NCBI GenBank assembly: GCA_031771865.1 | Contig: JASISA010000042.1 | Location: 248,001 to 312,000 of the forward strand | Direction of reading: 5' to 3' | Length of the DNA stretch: 64,000 bases | Source of the DNA: Nothophaeocryptopus gaeumannii | Taxonomy: Eukaryota > Ascomycota > Dothideomycetes > Mycosphaerellales > Mycosphaerellaceae | In this document: positions 42,598 to 53,685 of the stretch, one piece after another | Layout: the number at the start of each line of letters is the position of its first letter | How positions within the stretch are numbered: the first letter of the stretch is position 1 | Made by a program: the position numbers and the translations under genes | Notes under the pieces: model-generated | Databases searched by the model: none | Told to the model about the DNA's origin: nothing | Seen by the model: only the letters and a program-made list of their open reading frames with translations

Positions 42598-43925
42598 CTA
42601 TCGATTCCGTTCGTGCCTTCTAAGTCCTCCATTTCTTTCTGCCTGAGATATCGCGCCCAGTCTTCTTTCCTGCAGTGAAAAGTGTATGTGCGTAAGCAGA
42701 TACTCGTCCCAAAGCTCATCATCAGTCCACGGTTCCACAAAGTCACGAATCCACTCCAGCGTCTCTTCTTCTCCGATGTACTCGACAGCCTCAGTCGGAC
42801 TCAGGTACGACCTCCACATGTCAAACATCGTTATCAAAGCATCCTGAGTTGGCAGGGTAGTAAGACCCCGGTCTTGAAGCCAGTCAGCAATTAGACCGAA
42901 TCTCAATCCATCGTCACCTTCCAGCTCTTCCGGATATTTAATCCCAATCGACATGGTGTTCATCTCCGTCTCGACTTCCGCAGGTTTCTTCTTGGAAGCT
43001 TGCATGTATGAATCGAATCTCCACCAGGCGTCTACGCCTGTGGCTGACGGTTGTGTGAGCCGCATTCGTTGTCGAATATCGTTGGTCGTGAGCGGGCGTC
43101 CAATGAGGTCATGCTTGAATAGAAGATCTCCGGCATTTCCGTCCTTGTGAAGTTTGAGATTGATGTTCACCTTGAACAGACCGGCATTTGGCAGCAACAA
43201 CGGCCCGGGAGTCCTTCGTACTCCGACCTACGACGTTCAAGCTTCTTGTCGTTCGGTGATGGCATGCCGCACTTTGCCGTCATCGGCTCCAGGAACAGGG
43301 CTTGCTTGATCTCGGGTGGTGCTGTCGGGTGTGTAATAATTTCGCGCAAACGCTGACACACTCTTTGCGAGCGCCAGAGATCCGTCACGGGAAGGTGGCA
43401 TAGCATCATCTCCAATGGCCCAGTTGTATCAAGTACGCCGGAGCAGCCATCATATTGATGTAGGAAGCGGTTCGTAGTTTCATAGACCTCGCCAAATCTC
43501 TGCGTCCTTTGCCAAGCCGGATCACCTGGATCTGAAAATATCCGTTGAGGGTCGAGGGAAACCTTGAGCTCCCAATCCTCATATCCGACATCGCCATTGC
43601 CCCCACCCGCTCTTCCTGGCGTTTCTTTTGGGTTACTATTTGCGGTTTCTTCTATCGTGGATGGAGTCTGAGCAACAGTCTCTTCCGACTGTGTTGTTAC
43701 AACACCCGTTCCACTGGCGGATATACCTCTCGTCTTAAGCGTGCCTGCTTGACCCGCCCCTTCAGTGGCTGAGCTCAAACCAGCAGCCGCTCTCAACAGT
43801 GATGGCCCTGTGGACAGTCGAGGATGCCTTTTGCAGCAGTCGTGCTTGCACACAGCCTTGCATTTGTGACCACACGCGGCGATTTGCGCCAGCCCAGCTG
43901 CGGCGGGTTTGCGTTTCAGAGGCAT
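42598..43925 (-). pseudogene. large F-box protein with N-terminal Cys/His motif, one frameshift
   Basis: Starts MPLKRKPAAAGLAQIAACGH at 43925. Residues about 18-33 hold CGHKCKAVCKHDCCKRH, a zinc-binding-type pattern resembling the C-terminal Cys/His motif of fungal Mer3/HFM1-type helicases (resemblance only). An S/T/E-rich linker follows, then the F-box (LEMMLCHLPVTDLWRSQRVC) with ALFLEPM. A single base is missing at CTCCCGGG near 43.20 kb. After it the frame continues to 42598 with DIRQRMRLTQP and an acidic helical C-terminus (EWIRDFVEPWTDDELWDEYL). If the frameshift is an error, this is an intact protein of about 440 aa. Confidence 0.6.
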
Positions 43926-45239
43926 TCGACTGAACTTAGAGGAATGTGGGCTGGGGCCGCGAACCTATGTGTGTGCGAAACGCACTCGAGATTCTGACAA
44001 TCCAGCGCCGGAAATTTCAAGCTTCAACAAAGGAGTTGTCAGTGTCCTCGCTTCGTTCATGCTTCTTCTTTGTTGGAAGAGGTGGAATTCCATTTCCGGC
44101 GTAGAGCTGTACGGCTCATCTCACTTGGCAGCTCAACGACTTTCGCGAGGTCACATTACTCGTCTCTAGCGGTGCAGAGGTGGAATCGCTCTGTGGTTGT
44201 CAGTTTGTACTGCCACTGCAGTGTTTCCTTAGCATGGCATGGTTTCCTAACGACTTGTAACCAGTAGCCGGTAGTTGAACGTCTTTCAAATCAAACTTAA
44301 GAGATTTAGCCTGTGCGCAAACTCCAGACGATGTACTTTCCGATGGGGCCCGGATGGTTTGGAGGTAGTTCAAGGCTTCTGTCGCTTAGCGGCACCTGAT
44401 AATCAGTAGCAGAGATGGACGTTCCTGCGTGATGTACAATGTATGTGGTCCACTTCGTCAGTCCGTAGAAAAGAGATGGGACTTTGCGGTCTGATGACAC
44501 ATCATGAAGTCGTCGTTGGGAAGGCCTGCCATCGTTGTCGCGAATATGGTTTGGCAGTGTCGAGTGAATAACACTCATTGCTACGTGTCAAGCACACAAG
44601 CACATGGCCCACGTTTCCTCCACGCGCACTTCGACCAACGTCAGACTTTGCCCTCCAGCGGAGACCCGCACATCGAGCACGAGAATCTGACTTACCGACA
44701 AAATATCTGCACATCAAAGACGAAGCGATGTGGGTGAAGCTCGCGGCCTTCAACACCAAATCTTCCGAGCTCCTAGTGGTCGTAAGTATTGGCAGCAGAG
44801 CGTAGAAGGGTGTTGGTGAGCGGTATCGTAGCGTGCTGTGGGTGGGCGCTTCCATGCAGTCATGATCGATTATATCTTCTGGAGAATCGGCAAGGGAATC
44901 GCGTACTGTCCGATCCACGTTGCGGTTTTCGAGATGGCGATTGAGAGAGGTGCGAAAATGCAGGCCTTGTACTTGAACGAGCAGCAGAGAATAACACGGT
45001 CGCTCTACTGAGGAGGTAGATACCGGGAGACACGTCGCGGAGCCATAGTTGCCATGATTGGGGCAGGGCCAAGAGCGTGGCGTTGGCGATGAAGCAGGTA
45101 GTGGTAGGACTCAGAAGCCTCAGTAACATCGACATTAGGCTCCAAATTGAGATCCGCTCGCAAAATATTGGGATCTGAGTGAACACACGCAGAGCCCGCC
45201 AAGTGGCCGGAGATGGGCTGAGCGTACTGTCGATCGGAT
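43926..45239. other. gene-poor region, possible decayed F-box-like pieces
   Basis: Weak coding-like traces: a plus-strand piece at 44.66-44.80 kb (KYLHIKDEAMWVKLAAFNTK) and a minus-strand piece near 45.15 kb (ADLNLEPNVDVTEASES). I could not assemble a gene. Confidence 0.35.
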
Positions 45240-45905
45240 TCAGGGCTCTGCCTTAGCTGGAGGCACTAGTATGAGACTTTCCACTGATATGATCACAATC
45301 ATAATCCCAACAACCTCAACTCCCAGAAAATCGCCACCCAGCGCCTCTCTCGCCATCTCCCGCCGACACCACCAATACCACTGCACGTGCCGGAAGTCAA
45401 TACCCACCTCGCTGACCACCTCGCGGAACCGTGGCATCGATCACGTTGCCATATCTCTAGCTTCGTCCCAAGTTTTGACGCGGAAAATCAAAGCAGCGCT
45501 GCGGACGGGAGGACGGCCGGGGATCATCCCCTACCGCGCGTCTGTGGGCGCAAGAGACGGCGCGAGATCGAAGAGCATACGACATTTGAGGATGCCTGGA
45601 TGCCTCCATTCCGCATTGTTGAAGCCATGTGGTGTCAAGGCGCAGGCCAAGAGGACGGGATTGAGGTCGAGCGGAGGAGATGAATGCGGTCGTTCGCCAA
45701 GGAGGTACGCGTTGCATGGAGTAGTCGGGACGACGGCACCTTCGGCTTCGAGGAATAGTTCTTGCTTCAAGTCTTTGGAGGGCTTAAATATGGCGGCGTG
45801 CCAGGCGCGGCATACTCTGCGGGCGCGGACGATAGTGGTGACCGGGAGGTGCTGCAGGATGCCGTCGAGGAGCTCGGGGATAGCGAAGGCTCTGTTGGCG
45901 GCCAT
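45240..45905 (-). pseudogene. F-box gene, C-terminal half frameshifted
   Basis: Starts MAANRAFAIPELLDGILQHL at 45905. The F-box at residues 7-47 (PVTTIVRARRVCRAWHAAIF) is canonical and is followed by ELFLEAEG and NPVLLACALT, a typical post-F-box element. The frame stops at 45531. Coding character then resumes in other frames: RCFDFPRQNLG, then SEVGIDFRHVQWYWWCRREM down to about 45240. The 124-aa open part could still make a short F-box protein. It is an SCF adaptor relative of unknown target. Confidence 0.58.
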
Positions 45906-47710
45906 GATAGGCGATATATTGATGTCTGTTAGCGTTGTTGTATTTAATCGCCTTGATTGCCGCTGGGATTGAAGCGAAGTGCAGCTGGCGGCACACAAAC
46001 GCGCCGGGCAACGCCAAGCTTCACGAGCGTTTGAGCGTCCGACAATCCGAGCTCAATCCACGTCCCGTCTCTAGCACCAGCCAGTACCTCTGAAGACAAT
46101 CACAACGCTCATTGACAGAGTCTTCATGGGTAGAGTCTAGGTCTCACTAACGAAACGTGCGCGACCCCGAAACTCAGAGGCAGAACGCTCGTTCGCGACA
46201 AAACCCCTACCTTCATCAGACAAGGAACCCGTCATATGGCTTCAAGGACAGTATACATGGATTGCATTCACCCAAGCCCAAATTTAGTATGCAGTGCAGC
46301 AAGAAGCAGATCATTTCACACGGTCTCTCATGCAGGTCGCTTCCAACTCCATTGCGACAAGACAAAGGCTATCCTATATATGTGAGAAACATCTATTCGA
46401 CCTGTACCGTGGTCTATGATGGGCTGGATCTGGCATGAACACATCGAACCAAGAAAAGAGACGCTGGGAGACAAGGAATCGACGTGCTGCAAAGCTGTAC
46501 GAGCTCAACGCCTAGCAACAGTTCTCCCCCGAAGGTAGTCGCCGACGATAGCAACTTACAGTCTGTAATGCCGCTCAGCTCGCCCGCGACCACCACTAAC
46601 ATAAGTCAGTCGAGAAGGTCTTGCTATACCCTCGACAGCCTTCAGCATCGTTTCGGATTGTATCGATGGATATTCTCCTGCCCCTGCTGCTGCTGCCCTT
46701 GCTGCTGCTCACCACGGAAACAGAGCCAAGATCGACAAGATTGAGGCTGTCGTCCGCGAGAAGATGTCGCCTGCAGCGCCTTCGGGGACATTCAGATCAT
46801 GCAGGTCCCAACGCCTTGCCATGTTTGGCGATACTACCAGTTGAGAGCGTTCGTAGGAGAACACAAGAGTCTTGGTATCGCGCAAGTTCTAACATTGCTC
46901 ACTAGCCATGGCAACGAATCAGCACGGTCCGCACGATAATCCAGGATTAGAGATGGCGAGATCTACAGCGCGTTCAGATGTGAGGCCTTGGTCAACGGAG
47001 GAACAGCAATTAGCACGGGTGCTGACAGTAGAGCGGTGAAAGGCCCGGCAGATCTCACTTCCTCAGTAGAGCACATGGACTCTGAAGTATGCAATGGATC
47101 CCTTGGTCTTTGTGCAGAGCTGTGGGGAGCTGAAAGTTCCAAGATGTGTGAAGCAGTTGCGAGATCAGAGGTGCCGCGAGCGCTGACGATGAAGCACCTT
47201 TCCCTCCGCTTAATCTCCAGAGAGCTTTGATCACTGTATATAAGCACTGGATTGGCATACGCGCATTCCTCATTTGCTCTTTCCAGAAGTATGGAGGCAC
47301 GTAATGGTCCCAAGGTCGGTCGGCAACATCACGCATGCTCCCAGCAGGAGTCTGAGCCGCAGCAGCAAGACTTTGCACACCAAAGCCGCAGATCTTCTTG
47401 GCTACCTTACAAGGGTCGAGGAGTGAGTTGTGCGATCTTAGTCGTCCAAGATGGCAAGGAACGCAGTTCATGGCTGATGTCGGCGCTCTCAGAGTGCGTA
47501 TCAATCCCTTGCCAAATCGATGATAAGCTTAGGGCTACCACCTAGGACGAATTCCTATGCGAACTCCATCGTTCGGCAGAACCCATACCTACACCACGGT
47601 GCTACCCATAACCACACTTCGAATACCAGCATGGCAAAACTTTCATCCGCCATTCCAGTCCAGCAAAAATGCAAAATGAAACCCTCCCGTAGGAGGTAAA
47701 GCAAACTGTC
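45906..47710. other. intergenic, no recognised gene
   Basis: Only short frames without coding character. A CTG-rich low-complexity patch lies at about 46675-46715. Confidence 0.4.
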
Positions 47711-48057
47711 TCACGCGATATTCAAACGAACGCCACCGTGACCGCTGATCATTGACAGTTTGACTTTAATGCCCAAATCGCCCAATTGCCCGCCGCTGAA
47801 ACCGCCAAACCAAGAAGGGAACAACTAAGAAAGGTGGTACGTACTTACTGGCTAGGAGGAAGTTTGAGATCGTATATGTAGGTGAGACCGGCTCCGACTG
47901 GAAGTTGGGTAGATGACGACGTACCGGGGACATATTTAGGGAAAGTTTGAAGCGGTATGGTCTCAAGCTCCGCTGCAAGTTCGAGTATACATCTATGTAT
48001 AGGTGTTGTGATGACTGAGGTATGGTAGTCTTCGTTCGCGAAGTTGGTGTTCTGAAG
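47711..48057 (-). CDS. last two exons of an unknown gene (97 codons seen)
   Basis: Exon 48057-47849 reads QNTNFANEDYHTSVITTPIH, then LELAAELETIPLQTFPKYVP and QLPVGAGLTYIYDLKLPPS. A 53-nt intron (GTAAGT...GGTTTCAG) joins exon 47795-47711 in frame (GGQLGDLGIKVKLSMISGHG, then GVRLNIA). Another acceptor with a clear branch site (ACTGACC...TTGCTCAG) lies immediately upstream at 48058, so earlier exons exist but are not resolved. The product looks soluble and compact. Family not recognised. The gene is invisible as a single open frame. Confidence 0.52.
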
Positions 48058-48542
48058 CTGAGCAAGTGGTCAGTGCGGATGCACTAAGGTCCGCGGCGAC
48101 TTTCGGAAACGCTGTAGGCGGATTCGATGATGAGCTTCAGCCTGTAACCTATCACTCCTTCCATCTAGGACTTTGCCAGCATCTGCGAATTAACTCTACG
48201 CCCTTGTCCTTCCACAGACCTCTTTCCTACTCGCTGCCCGCCGGCGGTAGCCTCAACTCCAAGTACTCCTCCGAACAGCCTTCAACGAGACCTCTCTACA
48301 CGCAGAAATGTATGCAGATCGCTCACCGGCAACCGCTGGAATTTACGCATCGAGATGACTAGTGGGCAAGAAAAATCTGGGGAAGAAGGACATGAAATGG
48401 ACTATGAGGAGGCGAAAGGGGGCGGAGAGGGTCTTCAGGCTTTCATACCAAACTGCAGGAGGGGACTGCATGAAATTGAGACAGAACGAGCTGGACAGAG
48501 CAAAAATGCGCGGAAGGGATCACCGAGGGAGTGCGCCGCTAA

Positions 48543-48845
48543 GCGTCTATCAATCACCTGCTCGACTCAAAAGCTCGCAAGATGCACCTCGCAATGCCAC
48601 CCGTCAAGAATGGGCGCATCCAGTCGAGATCGGCCACGGGTATCCCCATCGTGGAGGATGTTGAGAACGTGGACCGTATCAAGGTCGTAGATTTGCTCAA
48701 GGCACTGGCTGAGGAGGATGCCGCTGTCGGCAAGACCAGCCGCAAATACCACCTGCGCATGGAAGTCTTGGACGGCGAAGTGCTTCTTCTGCGGCACGTT
48801 GCAGTTGATGAAAATGGCAGGGGAACAGAAGAAGCGACGAGATGA
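48543..48845 (+). pseudogene. F-box family C-terminal fragment
   Basis: Open after a TAA at 48540. It contains MHLAMPPVKNGRI followed by IKVVDLLKAL. These line up with MHISIPPVDCLRI and VRVGDLLFAM in the F-box gene 1 kb downstream (49588-50307). No F-box was found upstream in the same frame, so this is a truncated paralog, probably from tandem duplication. Confidence 0.5.
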
Positions 48846-49587
48846 GCTTCAGATGGCGAAGGAGTAGATGAACAACGACCTTGAGACCACATCGGATGAC
48901 ATGCCAGATTGACTTTCTTTGTGGAATGCAAGATGATGCTCTAGGAGTTTGGAGGATCATTGATGCTTTGAGCAAGGGCACTTGAGTTCGATACTCGATA
49001 TGGCGGAAACAAACTGTGTCTACACTATGGTTAGGCGGCAAGCCGGCATTGTGGTTCGAAAACTTTAAAACACAGGAGTCCAGTATTCACACAGCTAGTC
49101 TGGAATACCAACGACGTTTCGTCGTCAGGGATGGACTCACATTCTTTGGCAGAGATCATACACACTAGCCACTGTACTATCGCAATGGCAAGCGAGAGGA
49201 CGTTGTGTTGTCCTCGGATGCTGACGGTAGCCCTCACACTGGGTCTAGAGTTGCAGACTTGGAACAAAGAGTTCATTTCTACAGACAAGGCATTGTTCAC
49301 GATCTCGGATCACGACGCACGACACTCATCAACTCACGCTGGCTCAAGCACAGAATTGACCCCCGTATTGCATTCTCTGTTCCTCACCTCCATCCTCATC
49401 CTTCTCTACCCGGATCAAAGCTGATATCAGCACAATGAAGGTTCCTCTGCAAGCATCTGCCCAACGTGGTAACAGCAAGAGCGTATCAGCACGGCCAACT
49501 TGTGGAGGTCGAAGTGTTGCTACATATCGCGGCAAGTTCAACTTCAAGGTAGCCAAATCACGCACGCGAACGCGCAGGGTCCTATCA

Positions 49588-50307
49588 ATGACTCTCACAG
49601 CGCCTCAAACGAAAGTGGAGGCGATACGCGAAAGCGTGTTCGGCATCACTGAGCTCGTCGAGATGATCCTCCAGCATCTCAACGCCATCGACATTGAGAG
49701 ATTGATGTTCGTGTATCCTGACATCGATATTGCTCAAGTCGCAGTCAACTCATCCGCATTGCCATTCAAGCGATGGCTGGAGCCCTCGGCGGCTGTTCAA
49801 AAGCGGCTCCTGATATCGACGGAGTACAAAGACGACGAGATGGTGACAGAGCTCGCGCCGGACGGGTCTGAAGATCCAGACCATCTGCATTGGTGGCAGG
49901 AGATCAAAGAGCCAAAGGTCATCAACGGGACCGTCTTCCATGCGGTTTCTCTTGACCAGAAGGCCCAGGACATGAGCGTGCTGGACGTCACGATACCTGC
50001 CGGCTTCGCTCGCGATTCCTTCGCATGTGAGATGCACATCTCCATCCCGCCAGTAGACTGTCTGCGGATCGGGTTCACAACGACGAATGGTGTTCCACGT
50101 AAGGCAAGCGTCGTGAACGAGAACGGTGTCAGAGTTGGTGATCTTCTCTTCGCTATGCATAGAGGCCAAGCTGACATGATGAGTAATGAGGTTGAGTGTA
50201 AGCTGCTTCCAGAGGACGGTGACATGTTCGTGACCGAGAGCGAAATGGAGCTTATCGCAAGGATGACTGCAAGCTCCGTGGAGGACGATGAGGATTTGGA
50301 CGAGTGA
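49588..50307 (+). CDS. F-box protein (239 aa)
   Basis: Start MTLTAPQTKVEAIRESVFGI is preferred because relatives place the F-box near the N-terminus; an in-frame ATG at 49435 would add 51 basic residues. The F-box-like region is residues about 18-57 (FGITELVEMILQHLNAIDIE), somewhat degenerate in its second half. The C-terminal region has MHISIPPVDCLRIGF and VRVGDLLFAMHRG, the motif shared across this cluster, and an acidic tail (EDDEDLDE). Presumed SCF adaptor; target unknown. The frame is intact. Confidence 0.7.
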   Translation: MTLTAPQTKVEAIRESVFGITELVEMILQHLNAIDIERLMFVYPDIDIAQVAVNSSALPFKRWLEPSAAVQKRLLISTEYKDDEMVTELAPDGSEDPDHLHWWQEIKEPKVINGTVFHAVSLDQKAQDMSVLDVTIPAGFARDSFACEMHISIPPVDCLRIGFTTTNGVPRKASVVNENGVRVGDLLFAMHRGQADMMSNEVECKLLPEDGDMFVTESEMELIARMTASSVEDDEDLDE

Positions 50308-50936
50308 GGAGATTTGGTATAAACATAGCGGTAGATGTAGTATGTCTAGGAGAGTCATTGCGCGGAAAAAGGAGTCAGCAACTCCGGATTGCTAAGTACT
50401 GTGGCTGTTTGGTGGTAGGAGGTGGGTAAAGCGCGCTTATCGCTGGCCCACTGGAGACTGTAGTAGCGCTGTTGGTTTTCTAGGTAAGTATACTATGCGG
50501 ATTGCTTCCAATGCCCACCATCCACATTTTTCTCATGCCTCCAGCCGAAGACCTTGTCACGCAATAGGATTACCGGGATGCTGACGGTTCCGTCGAAAGT
50601 CTTCAACGCAGTAGGCTTTCTTTTCGTAGCAGCAGTGCAAGGCTGCGGAGGCAGAGATGTGCACCTGGGCGAGCCAGGGAGAGCGTTACGGACGCACCTC
50701 GCGTGGTTGTCGTTGATACAAGAGCTCAGTGGCTCGTCGTCTGCTTCTGAGATGGTGCTTTCAGCTAGCATCCAGTCTCATACGTCGACCCAGCGGATTC
50801 ACATGCAGCTTGGTTGCAACGTTGTGCCGGGCCGCTCCGCGCTGATCGCCGGTCGGCGAATATACATCCTGCTCAACAGCGTTCGCACGTTGTCTGCCTT
50901 TAACGAGCTATGCAAATGTAACACAGCATCGACATC
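50308..50936. other. intergenic between tandem F-box genes
   Basis: About 0.63 kb. A plus-strand frame from 50554 is open but not convincing. It presumably holds the terminator of one F-box gene and the promoter of the next. Confidence 0.35.
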
Positions 50937-51803
50937 ATGAGCATCCATCATATCTTCGGTGTCATGGACCAACAAGCGCGAGAGTCTATTGATTTCAGCA
51001 CTCCCGGAGGCCGGATCCTATTCTCGAGGACGGTGGACAACTCGGGCACCAAAGACCGACTTTACGTCGACATGTCGTCTTTCGACTTCGAGTATAAGCT
51101 GGCGCCGAAGCACACCACTTCTTCTACATCTTGCAACCCCCCCCCCAATCCACGTCACGCAGTCTTCAACACTACGGAGCTACTCGAACGTATCATCCTC
51201 CAAAGCCCCCCACGAACGATCCTCGCTGCCCTTCAGCTTGTCTGCCGGCACTTCCGCGCCGTGGTGCAAGACTCCCACGAGCTGCAAGTTAAGCTCCTCG
51301 CCAAACTCAGTATCAAGACGCCTGCCACCCTATTTGGCGTGCACAGGGTCACCAAGACCATCTCCCGCCACGCTGCGACTCACGCGATGATCAGAAGCGC
51401 CATTACTCTTAGAACCACGATTCCGTCCGAGCCACCTGGCGGAACCCTTTACAAGATTCCAATGATCTACAACGACATCATCTTCAACTCCAACTTCACG
51501 GAGCTTCTGGCGCTTCAGCAGGAGTACAACACCGGGCGGCCGGACATGCTTCCTCTGATGGTGGAGACTGACTTGGACATGCGTCCAATTCGACGGCTTG
51601 TCACAGCAGGAGGAGAGGCTACATCTGCCTGGCGCATGCACTTGACCGAACCTCCAGCGACGCTCGTGGGTGTCTCTAGGGAAGGGAACGAATGGAGAGG
51701 TCACCTCGTGGACATACATCGGAAAGATGATGTACGATTCGGCGATCTGCAGGAGATGCTGTCGCATCTGGGAGTCAGCGCCAAGCTGCCAACGGTTCGT
51801 TAG
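50937..51803 (+). CDS. F-box protein (288 aa)
   Basis: Starts MSIHHIFGVMDQQARESIDF; a later ATG (MSSFDFEYKL) would fit relatives with shorter N-termini. The F-box is at residues about 79-120 (VFNTTELLERIILQSPPRTI, LAALQLVCRHFRAVV). The C-terminus has WRMHLTEPPATLVGV and VRFGDLQEMLSHLG, the cluster's shared motif. In tandem with the gene at 49588. Intact; presumed SCF substrate adaptor of unknown target. Confidence 0.75.
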   Translation: MSIHHIFGVMDQQARESIDFSTPGGRILFSRTVDNSGTKDRLYVDMSSFDFEYKLAPKHTTSSTSCNPPPNPRHAVFNTTELLERIILQSPPRTILAALQLVCRHFRAVVQDSHELQVKLLAKLSIKTPATLFGVHRVTKTISRHAATHAMIRSAITLRTTIPSEPPGGTLYKIPMIYNDIIFNSNFTELLALQQEYNTGRPDMLPLMVETDLDMRPIRRLVTAGGEATSAWRMHLTEPPATLVGVSREGNEWRGHLVDIHRKDDVRFGDLQEMLSHLGVSAKLPTVR

Positions 51804-52995
51804 AGTGCCTTTGTTGAAATCCAAGGGGGTGCTCCACGTGGCCTTGAAAGGCAATGGACTGAAAGCAAACAAAGAGACGTTATTTCAATAGTAGAGTAGA
51901 GCCGCAGAATGTTTGCTTAGGAGCAGCCGCCTGCGTATACAGTCTCCCCGCGTCGTGAAAGTGATGTAGACACTCGAATCATGAATACTTGAACAAGCTT
52001 AGCATTGAACTAGTACAAAGTAGCAATCTTGCCATCGCTGTCAAGAGTCTTAAAACTGGTTTCAATATAGGCAGAATTTGAATATCGGAATTTTGGATCT
52101 CTGGGCAAAGAGAATGCTGTTCAGAGGTCGTCCGAATCCTCATCGATGTCCTGCGCATTCCGTTTGCACTCTCATTTAGGCGGACGCAAACGCCACGCTG
52201 TCAACATCAGCTTCTTCAATCTCCCTCCCCCAACAAGTCAAGCGCCTCGATGGTGCAATGGTAGCACGTCTACTTCCAACCTGGATTTCGGCTCTCAGGG
52301 CGTGGTGCATTCCAGCTTCTTCGGGCGACCAGCTCCGTGGAGTCATTCCATGGCTCGTAATTCTGGGCCGCTTGCTCGAAGATGCTGAACGTCCCGCGCT
52401 CCGGTTGCTGAAATACCAATCGGGGTGAAGATCTACGTTCGGATCGTAGTCAGGCCAATTCCTTTTTGCTTCCTTGACTTTTGCTGCTCTGGAAGTCCAA
52501 GACGACTGCTCGGTAATTACCGAGATTCCTATTGACTGGAAGCTCTGTGTCTCACATAGACAGCAAGTTAGGTGACCGGGGTTATCAGTGGGTTTACAAG
52601 GCAGTCTTATTCTCGTTAAGACCAACAAGAACAAGCTGGAGGGATAGCGTGCAGCGAGGCAAACATTAGCAGAGCGTGCAAAAGATTGAAGGGAGAAAAG
52701 GGAGCTGGGACGGTCTATGGCAGTCTCATTACCTATCATTTGCTTAATGATCCCAAACGCCATGCTCCATAACGCGCGGCCCCAAGGGTCGCCGTCCTAT
52801 CCCAGACGTTTTCTTGCCCAGGCCAAACGCTCCCCTGCAAAGTGGTCGTAAGAACGAGCCGTCTTCGACGCAGGACAGGCAGCGAGCCCGTTCTCTACGG
52901 AGACGAAAGCCTGTTGTGATAATGTGGGAAGGCCCATCGACTATTAGCTTCGGGAGATCAGAGGTTCCTAGGAGAAGATTCGCTTACCTGTGCTT
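51804..52995. other. intergenic with weak minus-strand coding signal
   Basis: A minus-strand frame at 52176-52763 contains one coding-like stretch (VKEAKRNWPDYDPNVDLHPD) but no recognisable start or domain. It may be part of a spliced gene. A tRNA-Gly-like 5' half lies at 52242-52279. Confidence 0.35.
52242..52279 (+). tRNA. tRNA-Gly(UCC)-like 5' half (probable pseudogene)
   Basis: The sequence has a strong A box (TGGTGCAATGGTAGCAC), a pairing D stem (GTGC/GCAC) and an anticodon loop CTTCCAA, as in tRNA-Gly(UCC). No matching 3' half with a B box and complementary acceptor strand follows, with or without a short intron. It is best read as a truncated tRNA remnant. Confidence 0.32.
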
Positions 52996-53685
52996 CTACT
53001 TCTTCCCAGCAGCCTCACGACGAGCAGCATCGCCCGCCTGGGCAATCTCCCTCTTCTCCTTGATACCCTCCTCCATCTTGAGCATGTTCTCCCAAATTCC
53101 GGTCTTCTTCGCATATTCCTCGATCCAGGGCAGCTCCGGGACAGCGTTGCGGCCACCGTTCGAAACCTTCAGAAACATGACGTGGTTGAGCATACTGTTG
53201 ACGAGCGCAGCGTCGAAACCGCAAACCTCCACAATCATGGCGAACTCGTTGGCGGTAATCGCGCCCTGCTTGATGTACTCCTTGATCCCATAGTGGAAGG
53301 CGGTGCCGCGAGACGCCGGCTGCAGGATGAGGATGTAGGTGGCGCGGTAGAAGGCGATCGCGTCCTTTATGTCCTCAGTACCACAGTCGGCGAGCTGCAG
53401 CTGACGGGGCTTGGAGAAGTCGTAGTTGGTGATCCACTTCATGATAGTCTTGATGTGAGGTACCACGTCGATGTCGAGGTTTGGGATCTGGAGGAGGAGG
53501 ACATTGGATCCGGAGAGATTTCGGTCGGCGCCGGTGAAGCGGGCAATGGGACGCTCGAAGCGGCGGTGGGCGAGGTTGGAGAGGCGCTGGAGGTTGGCCT
53601 TTGGGACGTTGGTGGCGATTCGCTCAATGCGGCCGCCAGAGTACTTGACGTAAATGGTCGAGAGGTGGGAGTCTGGTGTCGACAT
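52996..53685 (-). CDS. hypothetical protein, divergent paralog of 54432-55307 (229 aa)
   Basis: Starts MSTPDSHLSTIYVKYSGGRI; the upstream in-frame extension is proline/threonine-rich and unlikely to be translated. Residues about 8-75 read as a beta-rich N-terminal module (VLLLQIPNLDIDVVPHIKTI), followed by helices (ATYILILQPASRGTAFHYGI). The C-terminus is charged (EEGIKEKREIAQAGDAARRE). Its overall plan (initial strand, a [IV]P turn, a helix pair, a 'LQP' element) matches the divergent neighbour. The plan is loosely BTB/POZ-like, but I do not claim the domain. Frame intact. Confidence 0.65.
   Translation of the reverse strand: MSTPDSHLSTIYVKYSGGRIERIATNVPKANLQRLSNLAHRRFERPIARFTGADRNLSGSNVLLLQIPNLDIDVVPHIKTIMKWITNYDFSKPRQLQLADCGTEDIKDAIAFYRATYILILQPASRGTAFHYGIKEYIKQGAITANEFAMIVEVCGFDAALVNSMLNHVMFLKVSNGGRNAVPELPWIEEYAKKTGIWENMLKMEEGIKEKREIAQAGDAARREAAGKK

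Noticed and set aside
45271..45972. 233-codon plus-strand open frame
   Set aside because: It is antisense to a canonical F-box sequence on the minus strand.
46675..46715. CTG-rich stretch that could be a coding glutamine/leucine repeat
   Set aside because: Short, imperfect, and in no supported reading frame.
49750..50358. 202-codon minus-strand open frame
   Set aside because: Antisense to the intact F-box gene at 49588-50307.
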